A stretch of DNA of 64,000 bases, from NCBI RefSeq assembly GCF_030056705.1, contig NZ_JASHIC010000022.1:88434-152433 (forward strand). The letters are read 5' to 3'. How positions within the stretch are numbered: position 1 is the first letter of the stretch; each line of letters begins with the position of its first letter. The notes under the pieces are model-generated. The model saw only the letters and a list, made by a program, of their open reading frames with translations. It searched no databases and was not told where the DNA came from. This DNA comes from Flectobacillus longus (lineage in GTDB: Bacteria > Bacteroidota > Bacteroidia > Cytophagales > Spirosomataceae). This document shows, one piece after another, positions 18,155 through 27,494 of this stretch. A program made the translations under genes and the position numbers.

Positions 18155-18913
18155 TTATTCATTAATAATTGCTACTGCGCGTGTCCAACCAGCACTAGCT
18201 TTTTCGATTTTGGCAGGAAAACAGACTACTTTAAAACCAAAAGGAGGCAATTGGTCAAGATTGGCGAGTTTTTCGATTTGACAATATTCTTTTTCAATGC
18301 CAACATAATGTGCTTGCCAAATAATACCTGGACGTGGATTTTCTCTAAAATCTGCCGCCTGAATATGTAAAGGAATATCCCAGCCCCAACCGTCGGTACC
18401 CATTACTTTGATACCTTGGTCTATCAGCCAGTGAGTTGCTTTGGCTGATGCTCCCACGTGAATTCTGACAAAATCGTCATCATGAATACGCTTGTCGGCA
18501 TCGCAACGAATCAGTACAATGTCAAAGGGCTTCAGGGTATATCCAATGGCATCGAGTTTTTCTTGTAAGTCCTCTGGTTCAAACATATAGCCGTCAGGCT
18601 TATCTGTAAAATCCAATACGACTCCATCATTAAAAAACCACTCCAAGGGCATCTCGTCGATGGTGCGAGAAGGTTTACCTTCACAAGTTGGAAAATAATG
18701 ATAAGGAGCATCTACGTGTGTACCACAGTGACTTGTGACAGTCAAAAACTCACCTGCAGGACCATTGCCTTCAATAAAAACGTCGGTTAAACCTTCAAAA
18801 AGTTTACCGCCCATTTTTTTAGCACCTTCTTTATGGTCTTCGTACACAATTTTGGTAGGAAGTGGTTCTTTTATTTTTTCAGAAATGGTTACTGAGAGAT
18901 CAATGATTTTCAT
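18155..18913 (-). CDS. Cyclase-family metal-dependent hydrolase (kynurenine-formamidase fold)
   Basis: A 252-aa protein with the cyclase signature SHCGTHVDAPYHY near residues 62-74, whose His/Asp residues bind a metal. Additional conserved segments are DIVLIRCDADKRIHDDDF and VMGTDGWGWDIPL. Characterised relatives hydrolyse formyl-kynurenine, isatin or cyclic imides. In a ring-cleavage operon a role opening a lactone or cleaving an ester/amide intermediate is plausible, but the tryptophan pathway is not otherwise represented, so kynurenine is not the likely substrate. It lies 10 bp after the GH2 gene and about 57 bp before the ABM gene. Confidence 0.83.
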   Translation of the reverse strand: MKIIDLSVTISEKIKEPLPTKIVYEDHKEGAKKMGGKLFEGLTDVFIEGNGPAGEFLTVTSHCGTHVDAPYHYFPTCEGKPSRTIDEMPLEWFFNDGVVLDFTDKPDGYMFEPEDLQEKLDAIGYTLKPFDIVLIRCDADKRIHDDDFVRIHVGASAKATHWLIDQGIKVMGTDGWGWDIPLHIQAADFRENPRPGIIWQAHYVGIEKEYCQIEKLANLDQLPPFGFKVVCFPAKIEKASAGWTRAVAIINE

Positions 18914-18923
18914 TTTTGTATCT

Positions 18924-20723
18924 TTATTTAGTTTCGTACCAAGTTTTTAGCGTATTAAATGCCATCTTCTTAATTCCTGTGTTGGAGACAATACCTTTTC
19001 TATTAAAAAAGTCTTGCTTGATTGGTAGAAGTCTTAATGGCGAACGGAAATCCATCAAAACCCAAACCGACGTACCTCTTAGGAAATCGATGTTGTTTAA
19101 CATTTTGACTTGATTTTCAAATATTCTATTTTGATATTCTTCCGTCCAAATCTCATCAGACTTACCATGTAATCCAGCAACAGCTTCGGCTCCAAACTCG
19201 CTTATTATTAGGGGTTTATTGTATTTAGAGGTCCATTTGATGTTAGGTGCTAGTTCTGCTGGTAAAGTGTACCAACCAATGTACTCATTGCAACCCATGA
19301 CATCTACAAACTCGCCCAGAGGGTCATCTAAACTAAATTCACTTTTACTTTCTTTGGGGAGTAATGCCGCTGTTGTAAGGCGCGTAGGGTCAACAGCCTT
19401 TGTTTTTTCGAGGAGTTTTTTCAAAAACATTAATCTCGGTTCTGATTCATTTGTTTCGTTAGCCACCGACCAAAGTATGATAGATGCTCGATTTTTGTCA
19501 CGACTAATATTTTCTAATAATTGATTCTCTGCATTGGCATAAACTTCTGGCTTTTCAAATTTTACATTCCAATAAATCGGGATTTCAGACCATACTAGCA
19601 ATCCCATCTCATCTGCCACTCGAGTCATGATTTCGTTATGTGGATAGTGTGCTAGCCTAATATAATTACTTCCTAGCTCTTTTGCCCAAGTCAGCAATGT
19701 GCGGGCATCGCCTTCCGAATAACATCTGCCTGTTCTGAATGGGGCTTCTTCATGAATGGCAGCTCCTTTCAGAAAGATAGGTTTACCATTTAGCAAAATT
19801 TCTGTTCCACGGGTTTCAATAGTTCGAAAACCAATTTTATCCTTTATCGTCTCATCTACAGATGACAGTAGTACATCATACAACTTTGGGCTTTGAGGTG
19901 TCCAATGTTGTATTTTTTTACTGCTAAAATTAATGGTAGCATATCCAGCGGTATCTGTTTGCAGGTTTTGCTTTAGACCAAGTTCAGGAATCTCCACAGT
20001 GATGGCTTGAGCTTTTTGCGAACCTGACATCTTAACCCAACCTTTTATCTCGGAAAGTTTTCCCTTTTCGAGTTGAATAAAATAGTCAGAAATATATGTT
20101 TCGGGCTCTTCAATGAGATACACAGATCTCGTAACACCACCATAATTCCACCAATCTGCTATTTTGGTAGGAATGTTATCTTCGCCACGTGTATTATTAG
20201 CATTGAGAAGAAGTTTGTTTTCGCCATTTTTCAACTCTTTTGTAACTTCAAACTGAAATGGAGTAAAACCACCTTTGTGTTGTCCTATTTTAATGCCGTT
20301 TAGATAAACCGTTGCTTCATAGTTTACTGCTCCAAAATAGATAAAGTACCTTTTGTTGGCTTGAGGTACTACCGAGAACTTCTTTCTGTACCACAAATTA
20401 CCCTCATAGAGAAACAGTTTTTCTTTTTGGGTATTCCAGTCGCCAGGAACATTTATTTTGTCGGCCATGTCCATATCTTGCTCCACCAACTCGGTATTTC
20501 TAGGGTTATCGCCATTGTAGACAAACTTGGTAGGTTTTCTATCTTGAATAAGACCAAAACGAGCCAGTGAGCCAACCCCAATCACATCAACTTGGGAGTC
20601 CCAAACGCCATCAAGTGAGAGGGTTTTTCGAGCTGACACATTTTGAATGAGATTTACTTGTCCTATTATTTCCTTTTTACTTAAAAGGAACAATATCACT
20701 AGAAACAAACATGCTTTTTTCAT
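18924..20723 (-). CDS. Exported glycoside hydrolase family 2, beta-glucuronidase-like
   Basis: A 599-aa enzyme beginning with a hydrophobic export signal (MKKACLFLVILFLLSKKEIIG). The GH2 order is sugar-binding jelly roll, Ig-like domain (about 200-290), then a TIM barrel. The acid/base glutamate is in ILWSVANETNE near 421 and the nucleophile in LIISEFGAEAVAG near 509. The segment FNRKGIV near 573 keeps the N-x-K motif that in glucuronidases binds the uronic carboxylate, so a glucuronide substrate is favoured over galactoside. It is embedded between the catabolic cyclase-fold and SDR genes, which suggests deglycosylation of the same aromatic glycoside. Confidence 0.88.
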   Translation of the reverse strand: MKKACLFLVILFLLSKKEIIGQVNLIQNVSARKTLSLDGVWDSQVDVIGVGSLARFGLIQDRKPTKFVYNGDNPRNTELVEQDMDMADKINVPGDWNTQKEKLFLYEGNLWYRKKFSVVPQANKRYFIYFGAVNYEATVYLNGIKIGQHKGGFTPFQFEVTKELKNGENKLLLNANNTRGEDNIPTKIADWWNYGGVTRSVYLIEEPETYISDYFIQLEKGKLSEIKGWVKMSGSQKAQAITVEIPELGLKQNLQTDTAGYATINFSSKKIQHWTPQSPKLYDVLLSSVDETIKDKIGFRTIETRGTEILLNGKPIFLKGAAIHEEAPFRTGRCYSEGDARTLLTWAKELGSNYIRLAHYPHNEIMTRVADEMGLLVWSEIPIYWNVKFEKPEVYANAENQLLENISRDKNRASIILWSVANETNESEPRLMFLKKLLEKTKAVDPTRLTTAALLPKESKSEFSLDDPLGEFVDVMGCNEYIGWYTLPAELAPNIKWTSKYNKPLIISEFGAEAVAGLHGKSDEIWTEEYQNRIFENQVKMLNNIDFLRGTSVWVLMDFRSPLRLLPIKQDFFNRKGIVSNTGIKKMAFNTLKTWYETK

Positions 20724-20758
20724 TTTTTCATAGTTAAACTAAAAGATTGTACTTGCAT

Positions 20759-21526
20759 CTATTTCAACAACCTTCCGCCATCTACTGTAATGATACCTCC
20801 CGTCGAAAAGGTTAAGGTATCTGCCAGAGCATGCACGGCATTGGCTACATCTGTTCCCGTCGCAAATCGTCCTAGTGGCGTATTAGCCTTTTGATTTTCT
20901 AAAAAAGACGCCTCAAAGTTTTTGGTATATTCACCTTCCACAAAACCTGGAGAAACTGAAAACATACGTATTTGAGGTGCTAAAACTCTAGCCAAAGAGC
21001 GAGTCATGGAGTCCAAAGCGGCTTTTGAAGCACAATAGGCGACGTTGCTACCTATACCAAAAATGCCAGCAATCGAAGAGATATTAACTACAACAGATGC
21101 TTTCTGTTGCTCTTCGGCAGTTTGTGTTAATAGATTTTTCATACTTCTGACCATGGCAAAACTGCCTCTAAAATTGGTCTGCATGATTTTATCTATCCAT
21201 TCGTCCGACAATCCTTCCAAGTCATCATGTGCCACTGGCGTGGTAATTCCTGCATTATTTACCAAAACATTCAAGTTGCCATAGCGCTCCGTAACAAAAC
21301 TTTTGAGTTTTACCAAAGCCTCAGAGTCTGTGGTGGATGCTTGAAAAATACTATGATTACCTTCGCCTAGCTTTTCTAATAATTGTTCCGCTTTTGCCTG
21401 ATTGGACTGATAGGTCGCAATGACAGCATATCCATGCTGAGCAAACTTCTGACAGATGGCCGAACCTATTTCGCCCGAACCTCCCGTTACGAGCACGGTC
21501 GGTTGTTTAGACTTCACTTTTGCCAT
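20759..21526 (-). CDS. Short-chain dehydrogenase/reductase (SDR)
   Basis: A 255-aa SDR of the FabG-like group: cofactor motif [11 protein letters not shown] near residue 15, NNAG at about 92, VVNISSIAG around the catalytic serine, YCASK near 163, and terminal [10 protein letters not shown]. Its start overlaps the end of the histidinol-dehydrogenase homologue by 20 bp, a sign of translational coupling. The two enzymes may oxidise successive alcohol or keto groups on one intermediate. The substrate is unknown. Confidence 0.88.
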   Translation of the reverse strand: MAKVKSKQPTVLVTGGSGEIGSAICQKFAQHGYAVIATYQSNQAKAEQLLEKLGEGNHSIFQASTTDSEALVKLKSFVTERYGNLNVLVNNAGITTPVAHDDLEGLSDEWIDKIMQTNFRGSFAMVRSMKNLLTQTAEEQQKASVVVNISSIAGIFGIGSNVAYCASKAALDSMTRSLARVLAPQIRMFSVSPGFVEGEYTKNFEASFLENQKANTPLGRFATGTDVANAVHALADTLTFSTGGIITVDGGRLLK

Positions 21527-22793
21527 ATTTTCGTACTCTCAAGTCAGCTTGTTCTTTATGTCCCCAAAAGTTTTCAATAGCGCAAAGCCTCGAACAATAC
21601 TCGCCTATCAACGCACTAGCTTCAGGGGTTCTGATTTCTTGATATGTACACGTTTTCAGGAATTTTCCTACCCAGAGTCCACCTGTATAACGAGCGGCCT
21701 CTTTGGTTGGCAAAGTATGATTTGTTCCGATTACCTTGTCGCCATAGGCTACATTGGTTTTATCTCCTAGAAAAAGCCCTCCATAGTTAGTCATTTTGTC
21801 AAGGAAATAGCGAGGGTTGTCGGTCATTACTTGCACGTGCTCGCTGGCAATACGATCAGCCTCAGCCACCAATTCATCAACTGTATCGCAGAGAATTACC
21901 TGCCCGTAATCACGCCACGATACGCTAGCAATATCGGCGGTTGGCAATACACTCAATTGTCTTTGTATTTCGGTTTCAATACCTTCTGCAATTGCTTTAC
22001 TAGACGTTAATAAAATAGCTGGAGAAGTTGGTCCATGCTCTGCCTGACCTAATAAATCAGTCGCGCAAGTTTCTACGTCAGATGTATCATCAGCTATTAC
22101 TAAAGTTTCGGTTGGTCCTGCAAAAAGATCGATACCTACTTTGCCAAACAATTGACGTTTTGCTTCGGCTACATACGCATTGCCAGGTCCCACGAGCATA
22201 TCTACGCTCTGGACTGTTTCGGTTCCTAATGCCATCATGGCAATAGCTTGAACCCCGCCCAATAAATAAATTTCATCAGCACCCGCCATGTGCATTGCGG
22301 CAACAGTAGCGGCAGGGATTTCACCTTTAATGGGTGGTGTACAAGCAATTACACGATTGACTCCTGCTACTTTAGCGGTCAATACGCTCATGTGTGCCGA
22401 CGCCACCATTGGGTATCTTCCTCCGGGAACATAGCATCCTACCGAATTCATAGGAATATTTTTATGTCCTAGAAAAACACCTGGAAGGGTTTCTACTTCT
22501 ATATCTTTCAGTGCCGCCTTTTGATGTTCGGCAAAGTTTCTTATCTGTTTTTGAGCAAACTGAATATCTTCGATGACTTGCGCAGGAAGAGAAGCCACAA
22601 TCGACTCGATTTGTTGAGTCGACAACCTAAAACTCTCTGGCGACCAATTGTCAAGTTTTTGAGAATATTCTCTTACGGCATTATCGCCATTGGTGGCTAC
22701 ATTCTCAAGCATTTCTTCGACCAATGCTCTTACTTTAGCATCAGCTTCTTTACTCTCAGCGTAGGTAATACCTTTTTTGATTTGGGTTACCAT
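21507..22793 (-). CDS. Histidinol dehydrogenase homologue (catabolic alcohol-to-acid dehydrogenase)
   Basis: A 428-aa NAD+/Zn2+ enzyme of the HisD fold. Motifs are [19 protein letters not shown] near 115, [13 protein letters not shown] near 200, [15 protein letters not shown], the zinc ligands in LGQAEHGP, and the catalytic ASEHVQVMT pair. The ATG at 22793 (MVTQIKKG) is chosen over an upstream in-frame start at 22862 because the extra 23 residues are unlike the family. No other histidine gene is near. The context resembles catabolic HisD paralogues, which oxidise a primary alcohol to an acid in two steps, so a role in side-chain or sugar-alcohol oxidation is inferred. Confidence 0.88.
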   Translation of the reverse strand: MVTQIKKGITYAESKEADAKVRALVEEMLENVATNGDNAVREYSQKLDNWSPESFRLSTQQIESIVASLPAQVIEDIQFAQKQIRNFAEHQKAALKDIEVETLPGVFLGHKNIPMNSVGCYVPGGRYPMVASAHMSVLTAKVAGVNRVIACTPPIKGEIPAATVAAMHMAGADEIYLLGGVQAIAMMALGTETVQSVDMLVGPGNAYVAEAKRQLFGKVGIDLFAGPTETLVIADDTSDVETCATDLLGQAEHGPTSPAILLTSSKAIAEGIETEIQRQLSVLPTADIASVSWRDYGQVILCDTVDELVAEADRIASEHVQVMTDNPRYFLDKMTNYGGLFLGDKTNVAYGDKVIGTNHTLPTKEAARYTGGLWVGKFLKTCTYQEIRTPEASALIGEYCSRLCAIENFWGHKEQADLRVRKYGKSEV

Positions 22794-22842
22794 GTGTATA
22801 TTTTTTTTCGGAAATTTGGAGATAGGGAATATTGAGGCACTA

Positions 22843-22906
22843 GTCAAGAAGGCAATAGGCATTAGTAAAATTTAAACTATCCCTTCTTGCCTAATGCCTT
22901 TTTGAC
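22843..22906 (-). terminator. Imperfect hairpin between the hydrolase and HisD-like genes
   Basis: The arm GTCAAGAAGGCAATAGGCA pairs with TGCCTAATGCCTTTTTGAC, a 19-bp stem with two mismatches. It lies in the gap after the alpha/beta hydrolase gene and may attenuate transcription inside the operon. Related AAAAAGGCACTAGG words occur near 15440, suggesting a dispersed repeat. Confidence 0.5.
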
Positions 22907-22910
22907 TCTT

Positions 22911-24023
22911 TTAAGCAAACAACTTCTTTGCTACCCAGTCGTACATATTGAAGGTTTTGGTAAAGTCGTCGATTTGGCAATGAGCTGAACCGCTGCTTTC
23001 TTTGGGAACTACCTCTAATACGTGCTCACAGGTAAGTGCTTCGTTGAGCTTATAGGCATTTTCTACAAAATTTTGACGGTCGTCTTCACCATGAAGAATA
23101 TACGTTGGCATAGATATTTGTTGAGCTACATCATCCAAAGCAAACAACTTCAAGCGTTCACGAGCATCAGCCATCGTTTCGGCGCCTACGATATGCTTCA
23201 CAATTTCGGCCAAAGGGTGATTGTCAGGGCGGTTTTTCCAGATGTCATAATACGACCATACTGCTCCAAATACCATACAAACTTTGAAACGAGGTTCGAA
23301 AGCCGCACAACGAGCGGCCATATAACCACCCATCGACACTGCACCGATACCGATGCGGCTGACATCGATATGTTCGGACAGATTCACAATGGCCCAATCC
23401 AACACCGCAGTACCAGCTACATTAAAATCATAGCGAGTATGAATATGGTTGAGGCGCAAAGATGCTCCTTGCCCAGGTCCATCCATGGCTAGTAGAGCAA
23501 TGCCTCTTTCGTTGAGATGTTGAGAAATTCCAAAGTAAAGTTCCTCTGCCAAACTGTCTAATCCACCGAACATAATCATCAAAGGAGGATTTTTGACACC
23601 CGCAGGTGCAAACAAATATCCCGGGAGAAACGACCCTTCAAAAGGAATTTCAACCTGTAATGGTTTATGTTCAAAACGCTGTACGGCTTTAATGAAAGCT
23701 TCTCGACATTTTAAGTAAGAAGGAAGTTTTCGCTCGTCGTTGGGAACTAAGAAAAATTCAGAAGTACGCAGATAGTTGAAAGCACGTAAATAAGTACGAC
23801 GAGCCGAAATATCATTGCCATTTTGAGCAAATTCTTCTGCTAAATCAAATACGTTATTACCCATTTTGGACCATGCTTGGTGAAAACTTTCGTTATCGCC
23901 TGGGGTTATCTGACTGGCTACTTCTAATACCTCTGCAAATTCGCCCCCACCGTAATGGGCTTGCGTTAAAGCTCTATTGACTTGATAAGAAGGCATATAT
24001 TGCCCCTGAAAATAATGCCACAT
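22911..24023 (-). CDS. Alpha/beta hydrolase of the 2,6-dihydroxypseudooxynicotine hydrolase type
   Basis: A 370-aa serine hydrolase with a long helical N-terminal region (residues 1-120) and a catalytic domain. The nucleophile is in GAVSMGGYMA near 229, the acid in HGEDDRQN near 314, and the histidine in GSAHCQIDD near 344. The family includes enzymes that cleave the C-C bond between an aromatic ring and a carbonyl side chain. That chemistry would also fit an aryl ketone of the flavonoid/chalcone type. It follows the dioxygenase gene by about 80 bp. The substrate is inference; an esterase role is possible. Confidence 0.8.
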   Translation of the reverse strand: MWHYFQGQYMPSYQVNRALTQAHYGGGEFAEVLEVASQITPGDNESFHQAWSKMGNNVFDLAEEFAQNGNDISARRTYLRAFNYLRTSEFFLVPNDERKLPSYLKCREAFIKAVQRFEHKPLQVEIPFEGSFLPGYLFAPAGVKNPPLMIMFGGLDSLAEELYFGISQHLNERGIALLAMDGPGQGASLRLNHIHTRYDFNVAGTAVLDWAIVNLSEHIDVSRIGIGAVSMGGYMAARCAAFEPRFKVCMVFGAVWSYYDIWKNRPDNHPLAEIVKHIVGAETMADARERLKLFALDDVAQQISMPTYILHGEDDRQNFVENAYKLNEALTCEHVLEVVPKESSGSAHCQIDDFTKTFNMYDWVAKKLFA

Positions 24024-24102
24024 CGTGATTTGAAATTTTAGTTTTGTATTAAAAAAGGGTAGAAAAATTGAAGAATTGAAAACACTTTTCTATACTATTA
24101 CC

Positions 24103-25092
24103 TTAAATATCAGCAGGTTGTACAACACCGTCGGTTAGTCCTAGTTTTTTGCCTTTGCCCATTTCAGCAAATGGATTGGCAGAACCCCATGCGTCATTGG
24201 GATTGTCTTTAAGATAGTGTACATCCAAGTGGTCTGGAGCAAATACCAAACGAGCACAAGCATAATATTCAAATAAAATACCGCTGCCCGGGTCGATGAT
24301 ATAGATAAAGAATCCTTCATCTGCTTTGTGGCGTGTGGGTGCACCCATGACAGATTTGAAACCTTTTTCGATAAAATAGTCTAATGCCAAAAGTACCTCT
24401 TCACGACTATCTACATTCCAACAAATATGATTTAAAACGGCTTCATTTTCGCCAATATTCGGGTCAGTAAAAATGGCAATATCATGCGATAAATTAGCAG
24501 TTGTCCAGAGCCCGCCAATTGGTGGAATATCGTCAGCAATGCGGATTTCATCTGGATTTCTTAGTCCTAATGCAGACCAAAATACTTTTTCTTCAATATA
24601 TTTTCCTTTCGAAACCATATAAGTTACATGGTCGATACGACGAGGATTAGCCCCTTTTAGGCGATTGCTGGCATAGCGATCGGCATAAATACTACCTCTT
24701 TCGCCACTTTCTCGCAACCATACTACATCCCAAAAAATCTCATGGATATGTCCTTCTGGAGACTTAAAACGGTAAGCACGTCCATGTCCCAAATCGCCCT
24801 CTGTCCATCCCAAACCAGCACCAATACTTTCAAGAAAGACCGCTGCTTCTTCCAATGCCTCAGGACTGTCGGCACGCCAGCCAATATGTCCTAAACCTGA
24901 TTTTTCACTTTGTGTAAGCTTAAGTGTATGATGATAATAATCGCCCCAAGCACGTAGATACACCGAAGAGCCTTCGTTGCCAGTTTCGTCCATTCCAACA
25001 ACATCTCTGAAAAACTCAACGGATTTTGCGAGGTCTGTAGTCAACACCTCAACATGTGCTAGGTGTGAAAAGTAGTGAGGATTCTTTGCCAT
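24103..25092 (-). CDS. Extradiol ring-cleavage dioxygenase (catechol 2,3-dioxygenase, VOC fold)
   Basis: A 329-aa two-module VOC protein of the type I extradiol dioxygenase family. The C-terminal module supplies the Fe(II) facial triad: His in RIDHVTYMV near 153, His in LNHICWNVD near 222, and Glu in GILFEYYA near 274. The N-terminal module keeps SHLAHVEVLT and GLGHIGWRA. It should cut a catechol ring next to the diol using O2. It is the first gene of the operon that runs to the FAH-family gene, so its promoter probably drives the pathway. The length is slightly above the usual 300 because of a C-terminal tail. Confidence 0.9.
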   Translation of the reverse strand: MAKNPHYFSHLAHVEVLTTDLAKSVEFFRDVVGMDETGNEGSSVYLRAWGDYYHHTLKLTQSEKSGLGHIGWRADSPEALEEAAVFLESIGAGLGWTEGDLGHGRAYRFKSPEGHIHEIFWDVVWLRESGERGSIYADRYASNRLKGANPRRIDHVTYMVSKGKYIEEKVFWSALGLRNPDEIRIADDIPPIGGLWTTANLSHDIAIFTDPNIGENEAVLNHICWNVDSREEVLLALDYFIEKGFKSVMGAPTRHKADEGFFIYIIDPGSGILFEYYACARLVFAPDHLDVHYLKDNPNDAWGSANPFAEMGKGKKLGLTDGVVQPADI

Positions 25093-25135
25093 ATTTTAAA
25101 TTGTTATAAATCAAGATTATTTATTACAAATTTAA

Positions 25136-25196
25136 TAGCACTATATCCTGTTATTTTTAGCAATTAACGGCTAAAAATATGCAATATCAGATATTT
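25136..25196 (-). promoter_or_regulatory. Putative operator, copy B of the shared element, upstream of the dioxygenase operon
   Basis: TAGCACTATA (25136-25145) and TATGCAATATCAGATATTT (25178-25196) repeat the two words seen at 11097-11135, with a longer gap between them. The site is 44-104 bp upstream of the dioxygenase start, a normal place for an activator site. Confidence 0.6.
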
Positions 25197-25314
25197 TAGG
25201 TTTTTAGTTAAACCTAATATGGTTAATAACAAAAAAAGCAGAGGTTATCCCCCTGCATGAATTATCTTTTTTCTTTAAAAATTAAACTTATATTTTATTA
25301 GATAAATACTAAAA

Positions 25315-25725
25315 TTATACGGTTTGTCGATATTCACTTGGTCTAATACCCTTTTGTTTCTTGAAAAAGCAAACAAAATCACTAACTTCATTTTTGCCAA
25401 CCTTGTAAGCAATTTCAGTGACATTGAGGTTTGTTTGCTTTAATACTACCTTAGCCTCGAGTAGTAACATTTCATTTAGTAAATCATGTGCTGATTTTCC
25501 GAGTGTTTTCTTCACACTTTTGTTTAGGTAGTTGGGTGAAATAGATAATAATTCGGCATAATCCGTAATTTTCTGTTTTTGATAAAGCTTTTTTGTCAGG
25601 TTGATAGCTTTTCGAAAATGGTGTCATTTAAACCCAAGTATCTTTTTCCATTAAAATAATAAAGTTTAAATAGCTTCTTTATAGGTTTATATTCTACTAA
25701 AAAGTTAATACTATCTCAGCGACAA
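25315..25725 (-). pseudogene. Broken AraC-family transcriptional regulator
   Basis: Residues typical of an AraC C-terminal DNA-binding domain are intact: AELLSISPNYLNKSVKKTLG, then LNVTEIAYKVG, and the closing GIRPSEYRQTV, ending at 25315. Upstream the frame reads back through LTKKLYQKQKITDY to a TGA at 25626-25624. The preceding part of the protein (KLFKLYYFNGKRYLGLNDTI) lies in another frame, so there is a frameshift near 25615-25630. A further in-frame stop occurs around 25715. The N-terminal sensor domain is not recognisable. It lies next to the dioxygenase operon and was presumably its activator. Confidence 0.75.
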
Positions 25726-26279
25726 ACAAAAGTTGAGTAATCACAGTAAGTAATAGCTATCAAGACCAATCCACAAGAATTTCATAGTAAAATACACTCA
25801 TTTTTCTGGAAAATAATCCTTCTGAATTGACAAAAAACAGCCTTAGCAAATGGCTAATTGTAATAATAGCACTATTCAAATTTATGACAAAAGATGGGGA
25901 TACTTATGGATAAAGTGCATGCAGGCGCCAATATCATTTCAGACGCTATCGTTGCCCGTCTACTTAGTTTTAGGCAACTTAATATTTCAAAGTTAGATAT
26001 AAAAAATTACCAATAATGAAAAATATTTTACCTATAGCTTAATGGACAATATTACAATGAAAAAATAATAACTATTTAATAATCAAATCATTAGTTATTT
26101 AATATAAACCTTTACAGAACTACTTGTATACGATAATTTATTGACCGTTTACTTAATTATACTTTATTTTCGATACCTATTTATAATAATTAAGTCTCAG
26201 CATTAAGAGATTAATACAGGAAGTTGCAATCTTTGTTTCTTTGAGCTTTGCTTTTAAAAACCACATTTAACTTGTTATT
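25726..26279. other. Gene-free spacer upstream of the surface/toxin operon
   Basis: No supported gene. The right half is very AT-rich and should contain the promoter of the operon starting at 26280. A short, more GC-rich patch (25906-25975, GCATGCAGGCGCC and following) stands out in composition but has no feature I can name. The left end may hold unrecognisable N-terminal remains of the AraC gene. Confidence 0.4.
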
Positions 26280-27464
26280 ATGAAAACAAAACTACATTTA
26301 TTGTTAGCAATTATACTTTTATATGCCTGCAAATCTAATGAAGATATAGTTGTAACTACTCCAACGATTAGCTCGATTTCTCTAGAAGGAGTTAGTGTTC
26401 TTCAAACAGATATATCCAATACTCAAAAGAAAATAACTATTCGGGTTCCATATCAAACAGACTTAACGTCGATTGCACCCACCATCAAAACCCTAAATAC
26501 TGTAACTATCATACCTTCTGAATTAGTGGCTCAAAATTTTACACGGGCTGTTTATTACACTTTGATATCAGAGTCAGGACAAAAGGTTATTTATGAAGTT
26601 AGCGTAATTACCATGGAGCAGCCAACACCAGTGATTACTAATGTAAGCAAGGATACACTAGAAGCAGGCAAGCAAGCTTTGGTAATAGGCCATTATTTTG
26701 GACTCAACCCTACAGAAGTTCAAGCATCATTAGTTAACGCTAGTAAGGAGACCCAATTAAAAACAGAATTGATAGATTCACTACATATACAAATTTACCC
26801 ACTAGATGATTTATTACCAGGCACTTACACACTTTCTTTGAAAATAAAAAACAAAACAACTAATTATAATAAACCAATAGTAATAGAATATCCTACACCT
26901 CAAATTGATTCTATCGATTATTGGAATGCAATTCAAGAAGAGAAAATTAGAGTATTTGGAAAATACTTTTCAAAAAATTATACCTATCAACTAATGCTAG
27001 TTGGAAAAGATGAGAAGAAATATTCTCTTGCAACTACTTCAAATGACAAGATAATTGAATGCCAGATTCCAAGCTCAGTGAATCAAGGAGAGTATTCTGT
27101 GAAGGTTATCAATCGTACGTTAAAAAAAGAAAGTAGTCCAACAATTCTTCCTCTTACTATATATCGTAACGATATGCCCTATCTGATTGATTCAGAAAAA
27201 ATTACAGAAAACAGTGTTAAGCAAGGTAAAACAGTAACGTTTTCCACCTTAAACTTTGGAAAAATTACTTCAAGGTTCTATCAAATTCAACTAGAAAATG
27301 AGACTGTCTCTATAATACAAAATGCCCTTTATAATGCTTCAAACAATCGTTTGAGTTTTGAAATACCCCAAATTAAAGGGGCATATCATGTAAGTCTCAT
27401 ATTAAGTGATGAAAGTACGATCCTCTACAGGATTAATACTCGATTTACGTTGACAATTGAATAA
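26280..27464 (+). CDS. Surface/outer-membrane lipoprotein with IPT/TIG-like domains
   Basis: A 394-aa protein with a lipoprotein signal: hydrophobic residues 5-14, then LLYAC with the lipid-modified cysteine at 17, followed by KSNED. The next segment (about 30-110) resembles the DUF5018-type beta domain with VYYTLISESGQKVIYEV, and the rest consists of repeated beta-rich IPT/TIG-like units starting TPVITNVSKDTLEAGKQ. It is the first gene of the surface operon, 30 bp upstream of the giant adhesin. It probably anchors or assists the adhesin at the outer membrane; no enzymatic motif is visible. Confidence 0.7.
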   Translation: MKTKLHLLLAIILLYACKSNEDIVVTTPTISSISLEGVSVLQTDISNTQKKITIRVPYQTDLTSIAPTIKTLNTVTIIPSELVAQNFTRAVYYTLISESGQKVIYEVSVITMEQPTPVITNVSKDTLEAGKQALVIGHYFGLNPTEVQASLVNASKETQLKTELIDSLHIQIYPLDDLLPGTYTLSLKIKNKTTNYNKPIVIEYPTPQIDSIDYWNAIQEEKIRVFGKYFSKNYTYQLMLVGKDEKKYSLATTSNDKIIECQIPSSVNQGEYSVKVINRTLKKESSPTILPLTIYRNDMPYLIDSEKITENSVKQGKTVTFSTLNFGKITSRFYQIQLENETVSIIQNALYNASNNRLSFEIPQIKGAYHVSLILSDESTILYRINTRFTLTIE

Positions 27465-27494
27465 TTTTATCAATTTCTTTTTGCTATTATATCA

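Noticed and set aside
18155..18913. Kynurenine formamidase in tryptophan catabolism
   Set aside because: No kynureninase, tryptophan dioxygenase or related gene is nearby; the fold is shared by many cyclase-family hydrolases.
21507..22793. Biosynthetic histidinol dehydrogenase (hisD)
   Set aside because: No other his gene is present and it overlaps an SDR inside a catabolic operon.
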